Assembly (NCBI GenBank): GCA_947071285.1
Contig: CAMTFK010000153.1
Coordinates: forward strand, 1-11,043
Origin: an uncultured Bacteroides sp.
Lineage (GTDB): Bacteria > Bacteroidota > Bacteroidia > Bacteroidales > Bacteroidaceae
Length of the DNA: 11,043 bases
Direction: 5' to 3'
Both the position numbers and the translations under genes were made by a program. Positions 6,276-11,043 of this stretch are shown here, piece after piece; the stretch's first letter is position 1; every line of letters starts with the position of its first letter. The notes under the pieces were generated by a model, which saw nothing but the letters and a program-made list of their open reading frames with translations, made no database searches and was not told the origin of the DNA.

Positions 6276-7543
6276 AAGTAGATGTTCTATTAGGATTACA
6301 ATGGGGCGACGAAGGCAAAGGCAAAGTCGTTGACGTGTTAACTCCGAGATACGATGTCGTAGCTCGTTTCCAGGGCGGACCGAATGCCGGACATACGCTC
6401 GAGTTCGAAGGGCAGAAGTATGTGCTCCGTTCTATTCCCTCGGGAATTTTTCAAGGTGACAAGGTGAATATTATCGGTAACGGCGTGGTGCTCGACCCGG
6501 CTCTCTTCAAAGCAGAAGCAGAAGCACTGGAGGCATCCGGCCATAACCTGAAAGAGCGCTTGCATATCTCAAAGAAAGCGCACCTCATCCTGCCTACCCA
6601 CCGCATATTGGACGCCGCTTATGAAGCTGCGAAAGGTGATGCAAAAGTAGGTACGACGGGTAAAGGTATCGGCCCGACTTATACGGATAAAGTAAGCCGT
6701 AACGGTCTTCGTGTAGGCGATATCCTGCATAACTTCGAACAGAAATATGCTGAAGCTAAAGCACGTCACGAACAAATCCTGAAAGGTCTGAACTACGAGT
6801 ATGACTTGACAAAATTGGAAAAGACCTGGCTGGAAGGTATCGAATATTTGAAACAATTCCCATTGGTGGATAGCGAGCACGAAATAAACAACTTGCTGAA
6901 CAGTGGAAAATCAGTGCTTTGTGAAGGTGCCCAAGGCACGATGTTGGATGTTGACTTCGGTTCTTATCCTTTTGTAACCTCTTCCAATACCATTTGTGCA
7001 GGTGCTTGCACCGGTTTGGGTGTGGCTCCTAACAAGATTGGTGAAGTGTATGGTATCTTCAAAGCATATTGCACACGTGTGGGTGCCGGTCCGTTCCCGA
7101 CGGAACTCTTTGACAAGACAGGCGATCAGATTTGTACACTGGGACATGAATTCGGTTCGGTAACGGGACGTAAGCGCCGTTGCGGATGGATCGACCTGGT
7201 TGCATTGAAGTATGCCATTATGGTAGACGGCGTTACCAAATTAATAATGATGAAGAGCGATGTTCTCGATTCATTCGAAACTATCAAGGCTTGCGTGGCT
7301 TATAAAGTGGATGGCGAAGAAATCGACTACTTCCCATATGATATCAATGAAGGCATCGAGCCGGTTTATGTTGAGTTGCCCGGTTGGGAAACCGACATGA
7401 CGAGAATGCAGAGCGAAGATGAATTCCCCGAAGAATTCAACGCTTACCTGACGTTCCTGGAAGAACAACTTGGTGTGCCCATCAAGATTGTTTCCGTAGG
7501 TCCCGACCGCGGACAGACTATTGAGCGCTATACAGAGGAATAG
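6272..7543 (+). CDS. purA: Adenylosuccinate synthetase
   Basis: Catalyses the GTP-dependent joining of IMP and aspartate to adenylosuccinate, the first committed step from IMP to AMP, in the cytoplasm. The 423-residue length is normal. Visible signatures are the N-terminal WGDEGKGK loop (11-18, with catalytic Asp13), NAGHT (38-42, with His41), GTTGKGIGPTY (127-137), EGAQGTMLDVDFGSYPFVTSS (218-238), TGRKRRCGWID (298-308) in the substrate loop, and the guanine-site VGPDRG (409-414). All key residues are present. The ATG overlaps the stop of the Fur-family gene as ATGA, so translation is probably coupled and both are read from the promoter at 5728. Linking purine synthesis with a Fur regulator has no obvious biochemical reason. 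Confidence 0.98.
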   Translation: MKVDVLLGLQWGDEGKGKVVDVLTPRYDVVARFQGGPNAGHTLEFEGQKYVLRSIPSGIFQGDKVNIIGNGVVLDPALFKAEAEALEASGHNLKERLHISKKAHLILPTHRILDAAYEAAKGDAKVGTTGKGIGPTYTDKVSRNGLRVGDILHNFEQKYAEAKARHEQILKGLNYEYDLTKLEKTWLEGIEYLKQFPLVDSEHEINNLLNSGKSVLCEGAQGTMLDVDFGSYPFVTSSNTICAGACTGLGVAPNKIGEVYGIFKAYCTRVGAGPFPTELFDKTGDQICTLGHEFGSVTGRKRRCGWIDLVALKYAIMVDGVTKLIMMKSDVLDSFETIKACVAYKVDGEEIDYFPYDINEGIEPVYVELPGWETDMTRMQSEDEFPEEFNAYLTFLEEQLGVPIKIVSVGPDRGQTIERYTEE

Positions 7544-7560
7544 TTAATTTTTATAAGGCT

Positions 7561-7639
7561 GCCCAAGAAAGTTTTGCTATTGGGCGGGCGAATGTTTATT
7601 CGCCCCTACAGGCAATGTCATAGCGCTTGTAGGGGCGAA
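7561..7639. repeat. Overlapping palindromes, likely interspersed repeat and 3' end of purA
   Basis: Three stems sit close together. gcccaa/ttgggc pairs at 7561-7566 and 7580-7585. gggcgaat/attcgccc pairs at 7586-7593 and 7598-7605 around gttt. ttcgcccctaca/tgtaggggcgaa is a perfect 12-bp pair at 7599-7610 and 7628-7639. The last two share bases 7599-7605, so they cannot form together. There is no T-run after them. A tgtaggggcgaa-type palindrome is, from memory, common between genes in Bacteroides and other bacteria, so this is probably an interspersed element that may also end purA transcripts. Confidence 0.6.
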
Positions 7640-7708
7640 AAACGTTTCAACCGGATACAACAAATTATTCCTTTTCAGACAAACTATTACTAACCAATCC
7701 GTATACTT

Positions 7709-9019
7709 ATGATGAAAACACCTATTATCTTATCCCTTCTGTTTGCAGTCTCCTTTCTGCCTGCAAAGGCGCAGACCTACGAACCGTCTGCCGAGAATCT
7801 GAAAGCCCGTCAGGAATTTCAGGATAATAAGTTTGGAATCTTTCTGCATTGGGGCTTGTATTGCATGTTGGCTACCGGAGAATGGACCATGACCAACAAT
7901 AACCTGAATTATAAAGAATATGCGAAACTGGCAGGTGGCTTCTATCCTTCCAAGTTCAATGCTGCCGAATGGGTGAGTGCCATCAAAGCATCCGGAGCTA
8001 AGTATATCTGTTTCACGAGCCGTCATCATGAAGGTTTTTCCATGTTCCACACTCAATATTCTGACTATAATATAGTAGATGCCACCCCCTTCAAACGCGA
8101 TGTTGTGAAGGAACTGGCAGATGAATGTCATAAACAAGGTATCCGGCTGCATTTTTACTATTCCCATATAGACTGGTATCGTGAGGATGCCCCGTGGGGA
8201 CGCACAGGGCGCGGAACCGGACGGCCTAATCCGAAAGGAGACTGGAAAAGTTACTATACTTTCATGAATAACCAACTGACAGAGTTGCTAACGAATTACG
8301 GCCCGATAGGCGCCATCTGGTTTGACGGTTGGTGGGATCAGGATGCAAATCCGGATTTTGACTGGCAGCTTCCCGAACAGTATGCCATGATACATCGCCT
8401 GCAACCCGCTTGTCTGGTTGGTAATAACCATCACCAAACGCCTTTCCCCGGCGAAGACATACAGATTTTCGAACGTGACCTTCCGGGTGAGAACAGAGCC
8501 GGACTTTCAGGACAAGATGTCAGTCATTTACCACTGGAAACTTGTGAAACCATGAACGGAATGTGGGGATATAAGATTACCGACCAGAACTATAAATCTA
8601 CAAAGACTTTGATACATTATCTGGTAAAGGCTGCCGGTAAGGATGCAAACCTGCTGATGAATATCGGTCCTCAGCCGGACGGATGCTTGCCGGAAGTTTC
8701 TGTTCAACGCTTGAAAGAAATGGGAGAATGGATGAAAGTGTACGGTGAAACCATCTACGGCACACGTGGCGGCATTGTCTCTCCGCACGACTGGGGAGTG
8801 ACAACACAAAAAGGGAATCGTCTTTTTGTTCATATCCTGAATTTGCAGGATAATGCGCTGTATCTGCCGTTGAATGGAAAAATGGTGAAAAAAGCATTCT
8901 TGTTTAAAGACCAGTCTCCTGTGCACATTGCCCGTGCCGGACAGGGAATTGTGTTGCAATTGCCGGAAACGCCTGTAGATATGGATTACGTGGTAGAGTT
9001 ACAACTTGTTGGGCAATAG
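7709..9019 (+). CDS. Secreted alpha-L-fucosidase, GH29 family
   Basis: Releases terminal alpha-linked L-fucose from host or dietary glycans. Residues 1-21 are a Sec signal peptide ending AKA, with cleavage expected before Gln22. There is no lipobox, so the 436-residue protein should be soluble in the periplasm. The GH29 barrel begins with KFGIFLHWGLY (41-51) and carries SRHHEGFSMF (104-113) and the nucleophile motif IWFDGWWD (203-210, nucleophile Asp206). The segment LETCETMNGMWGY (276-288) resembles the one that holds the acid/base Glu in GH29-B enzymes, so Glu277 is a candidate by inference. LLMNIGPQPDG (315-325) is also typical. Residues from about 365 form the usual small beta domain; no carbohydrate-binding module follows. 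Two ATGs are adjacent (7709, 7712); the first is used. No SusC/SusD pair or sulfatase is nearby, so it is not in a visible polysaccharide locus. Confidence 0.95.
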   Translation: MMKTPIILSLLFAVSFLPAKAQTYEPSAENLKARQEFQDNKFGIFLHWGLYCMLATGEWTMTNNNLNYKEYAKLAGGFYPSKFNAAEWVSAIKASGAKYICFTSRHHEGFSMFHTQYSDYNIVDATPFKRDVVKELADECHKQGIRLHFYYSHIDWYREDAPWGRTGRGTGRPNPKGDWKSYYTFMNNQLTELLTNYGPIGAIWFDGWWDQDANPDFDWQLPEQYAMIHRLQPACLVGNNHHQTPFPGEDIQIFERDLPGENRAGLSGQDVSHLPLETCETMNGMWGYKITDQNYKSTKTLIHYLVKAAGKDANLLMNIGPQPDGCLPEVSVQRLKEMGEWMKVYGETIYGTRGGIVSPHDWGVTTQKGNRLFVHILNLQDNALYLPLNGKMVKKAFLFKDQSPVHIARAGQGIVLQLPETPVDMDYVVELQLVGQ

Positions 9020-9048
9020 ACCTTTTTCGCTAATTCTTCCTAAAAGAT

Positions 9049-9089
9049 AAGGGAAACTGTAGTAAAGCTCACAGTTTCCCTTTATTTTT
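9049..9089 (+). terminator. Rho-independent terminator after the fucosidase
   Basis: aagggaaactgt (9049-9060) pairs perfectly with acagtttccctt (9071-9082) over a 10-nt loop and is followed by tatttttg. This is a 12-bp stem and U-rich tail typical of intrinsic termination, 29 nt after the fucosidase stop. It implies that the zinc peptidase gene starting at 9154 has its own promoter within about 65 bp. Confidence 0.9.
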
Positions 9090-9153
9090 GGCAAACAATT
9101 TGTATTGTATATAACAAACGACACATTTTTAATTACTAAAAACAGAAAAGAAT

Positions 9154-9846
9154 ATGGAAGGAATGATAGGAATACAATGGATTATCTTTATTGGTATAGC
9201 TGTAGTAAGCTGGCTGGTGCAAATGAACCTGCAGAACAAGTTCAAGAAGTACTCCAAAATCCCTACCGGTAATGGAATGACGGGCCGTGATGTTGCCCTT
9301 CAGATGCTGCATGACAATGGAATCTATGACGTTCAGGTGACACATACGCCGGGACAACTGACAGACCACTATAATCCTGCCAATAAGACAGTGAACCTGA
9401 GTGAAGGTGTATACGAAAGTAACAGTATCATGGCTGCTGCCGTTGCTGCCCACGAATGTGGACACGCAGTGCAACATGCGCGTGCTTATGCTCCGCTGAC
9501 GATGCGTAGCAAATTGGTGCCGGTGGTGTCATTTGCTTCACAGTGGATGACTTGGTTGCTGCTGGGTGGTATCTTGCTGCTGAACACATTCCCGCAGTTG
9601 TTGCTGGCAGGTATCATTTTGTTTGCTATGACTACGCTGTTCAGCTTCATCACTTTGCCGGTGGAAATTGATGCCAGCAAACGTGCTTTGGTATGGTTGA
9701 GCCGTTCGGGCATTACGAACTCTTACAATCATAAGCAAGCCGAAGACGCACTTCGTTCTGCTGCTTATACGTATGTAGTGGCTGCATTGGGTTCACTGGC
9801 AACGTTGATTTACTATATCATGATATTTATGGGACGCAGAGACTAA
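9154..9846 (+). CDS. Membrane zinc metallopeptidase, YugP type (PF04298)
   Basis: A small integral-membrane protein of the neutral zinc metallopeptidase family named for Bacillus YugP; the biological substrate is not established. At 230 residues it has the usual family length. Predicted membrane segments lie at about 5-24, 120-143, 146-168 and 205-226. The HExxH motif AAHECGHAVQH (98-108) gives His100, Glu101 and His104. LPVEIDASKRA (168-178) follows the second hairpin, and Glu171 there probably supplies the third zinc ligand. The soluble stretch 25-99 carries GNGMTGRDVA (39-48) and LSEGVYESNS (82-91), both typical. Two possible starts lie three codons apart (9154, 9163); the first is chosen because it keeps the full first helix. 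It stands alone between a terminator and the palindromic bidirectional terminator. Envelope protein turnover is a reasonable guess only. Confidence 0.92.
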   Translation: MEGMIGIQWIIFIGIAVVSWLVQMNLQNKFKKYSKIPTGNGMTGRDVALQMLHDNGIYDVQVTHTPGQLTDHYNPANKTVNLSEGVYESNSIMAAAVAAHECGHAVQHARAYAPLTMRSKLVPVVSFASQWMTWLLLGGILLLNTFPQLLLAGIILFAMTTLFSFITLPVEIDASKRALVWLSRSGITNSYNHKQAEDALRSAAYTYVVAALGSLATLIYYIMIFMGRRD

Positions 9847-9867
9847 TCTTGTCCAATATATAAAACG

Positions 9868-9958
9868 ATAAAAACAGACCATCTATCTTAAGCAAACAGA
9901 CCATCTATTCACTGCGAATAGATGGTCTGTTTGCTTAAGATAGATGGTCTGTTTTTAT
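9868..9958. terminator. 43-bp perfect palindrome, bidirectional terminator
   Basis: Arms 9868-9910 and 9916-9958 are exact reverse complements with a 5-nt loop (actgc). Each arm contains the 15-mer aaacagaccatctat twice, 22 bp apart (9872-9886 and 9894-9908, and mirrored in the right arm), joined by a cttaag-centred spacer. Each end of the palindrome is T-rich when read outward: tttttatttttgg on plus and tttttatcgtttt on minus. It lies between convergent genes and can end both. The stop codon of the minus-strand neighbour (9955-9957) and part of its last Lys codon are inside the right arm. Confidence 0.9.
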
Positions 9959-11043
9959 TTTTGGTATGGTGATTGCCAGAACCAGTCGGCATTATAAGTG
10001 ATGTAGGAACCTTTTTCCATGTCATTATAATAACCGGTAGGCATAAGGGCAACATAGTCTGCAGGGTTATACTTTTTGTCTTCTGTACCGAATCCGCTAT
10101 GGAATGTACAATTAATATAATACAAGTTCTTAGCCATGTAGGAATCCAGATACTTTTCTTTAGTGGTTTTTTGTTTATTATTCCAGTTAGCTTCTTCATT
10201 CAATACCAGTGGCAGGCCTTTACGCATTCGTTCGCGGACTTCCGGTATGCTGAGCATGGTACCATTTTCGTCCATGACCCAAGCATTTTGTGTAGGGTCT
10301 ACCCATACCCATTTATCCAGAGTTTTAGAATAAACAGCATTAATAACGTGACAATCACTGATGTATTTTTTAGGCATGCAGGTTATAAAACGTGATTTGA
10401 AACCCATTGCGAGGTAGCATTCATTCAATACAGTGGCCAGTCCACGGCAGTTCAAACCACGGGAACCGTCTTTACAGGCTTCTGCCAAGGCAATGGAATT
10501 TAGATGTTCAGGGTTACCATGCTGACCGTCATGTTTGATTTTATTATGTATAAAGGTCAGCGTGTTCTTTATCTTTGAGAGTTCATCCCCTGTGCCAGCT
10601 ACGCTATCTAATTTAAAATATTCCTTCACGCCTATCAGATTACTATCGATCGGCTCCATATATGTGAAATGGGGAGGAGTACTGGTATATTCTGCTGCTT
10701 TTTGCAGAATATATAGATAATCTCCTTCTTCTCTGATTTTAGCTAGTGTCTCCTGAAATTTCTTTTCGTTGCGTATGTTATCCAAATCTGTATCTTTCTG
10801 TATGTGAGTATAATTGACATATCCGTTCTGAAAGGCCAAATCAAAATGTTTCAAAGCATCTTCTGTCTTTTTTTGCAGAGATTGGTAACAGGCAATATCA
10901 TAATAATAGTATCCATAGTTTAATCCAATTCCTTTCTGTACTGTTTCCGGGAGTTTCTTGTAATTATCGATAATATTCCAGATGCACTGTTCTACCTTTG
11001 CATAATCTTTCTTATCTAAAGCTTGTTTTTTCTCTTGATTCAA
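9955..11043 (-). CDS. Transglutaminase-like protein, N terminus cut by window edge
   Basis: At least 362 residues of a protein whose reading frame runs off the right edge. The first visible codon is TTG and is likely an internal Leu, so the true start, and any signal peptide, is outside. Residues about 1-110 are helical and tetratricopeptide-like (for example YYYDIACYQSLQKKTEDALKHFDLAFQNG, 46-74, in two helices). A transglutaminase-like fold (PF01841 type) follows: GLNCRGLATVLNECYLAMGF (196-215) holds the likely nucleophile Cys199, DCHVINAVYS (230-239) holds His232, and WVWVDPTQNAW (245-255) holds Asp249. The triad is complete, so an active thiol hydrolase or peptidase is plausible. Bacterial proteins of this type act on peptides or cell-wall material and are rarely true crosslinkers. 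The C-terminal part (about 290-362) is Tyr- and Trp-rich and unrecognised. It converges on the zinc peptidase gene. Confidence 0.85.
   Translation of the reverse strand: MNQEKKQALDKKDYAKVEQCIWNIIDNYKKLPETVQKGIGLNYGYYYYDIACYQSLQKKTEDALKHFDLAFQNGYVNYTHIQKDTDLDNIRNEKKFQETLAKIREEGDYLYILQKAAEYTSTPPHFTYMEPIDSNLIGVKEYFKLDSVAGTGDELSKIKNTLTFIHNKIKHDGQHGNPEHLNSIALAEACKDGSRGLNCRGLATVLNECYLAMGFKSRFITCMPKKYISDCHVINAVYSKTLDKWVWVDPTQNAWVMDENGTMLSIPEVRERMRKGLPLVLNEEANWNNKQKTTKEKYLDSYMAKNLYYINCTFHSGFGTEDKKYNPADYVALMPTGYYNDMEKGSYITYNADWFWQSPYQK

Noticed and set aside
7730..8275. 181-codon frame antisense to the fucosidase gene
   Set aside because: It mirrors the conserved GH29 barrel coding sequence and shows no recognisable domain.
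9083..9090. TATTTTTG, an exact match to the -7 element, before the zinc peptidase gene
   Set aside because: It coincides with the T-rich tail of the fucosidase terminator and has no TTTG 18-21 bp upstream, so chance is the simpler explanation.
9868..9958. CRISPR-like or phage attachment reading of the repeated 15-mer
   Set aside because: Only two direct copies per arm with a 7-bp spacer, in a perfect palindrome between convergent genes; no cas or integrase gene is present.

Overview
The window reads as ordinary core-genome DNA of a gut Bacteroides. The evidence is threefold. There are two matches to the Bacteroides sigma-ABfr promoter consensus (TTTG, about 18-21 bp, TAnnTTTG). Gene starts lack Shine-Dalgarno sequences and sit after A/T-rich leaders. 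The protein set is typical of the genus: a lipoprotein dipeptidyl peptidase III, a secreted GH29 fucosidase, and a Fur-type regulator joined to purA. Species cannot be set from this stretch alone.

Layout: 1-240 is gene-free, GC-rich, hairpin-forming sequence that looks like an interspersed repeat and ends in a 15-bp perfect inverted repeat just past the recQ stop. recQ (minus) follows, with a well-resolved promoter that rules out the longest reading-frame start. A 250-bp divergent intergenic region leads to a small stand-alone AraC-type DNA-binding protein (plus), closed by a terminator. A two-gene unit follows: the M49 peptidase and, 17 nt later, a HEAT-like/AlkD-related protein. It ends in a long terminator built from degenerate 8-bp tandem repeats. 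A Fur-family regulator with its own promoter then overlaps purA (ATGA). After purA, a 165-bp spacer holds mutually exclusive hairpins. Next come a secreted alpha-L-fucosidase, a terminator, and a membrane zinc peptidase of the YugP type. A 43-bp perfect palindrome serves as a bidirectional terminator between that gene and a convergent, edge-truncated transglutaminase-like gene.

How the genes fit together: most are independent units in DNA repair (RecQ), purine synthesis (PurA), metal or redox-linked regulation (Fur family), envelope proteolysis (DPP III, YugP-like, transglutaminase-like) and glycan trimming (GH29). There are no phage, transposon, CRISPR, defence or tRNA/rRNA genes that I can see. 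I do not find a convincing new multi-gene system. The least ordinary content is intergenic: three structured repeat or palindrome elements, two of them with short repeats nested inside both arms. Among proteins it is the AlkD-like protein, which seems to lack the usual active-site residues.
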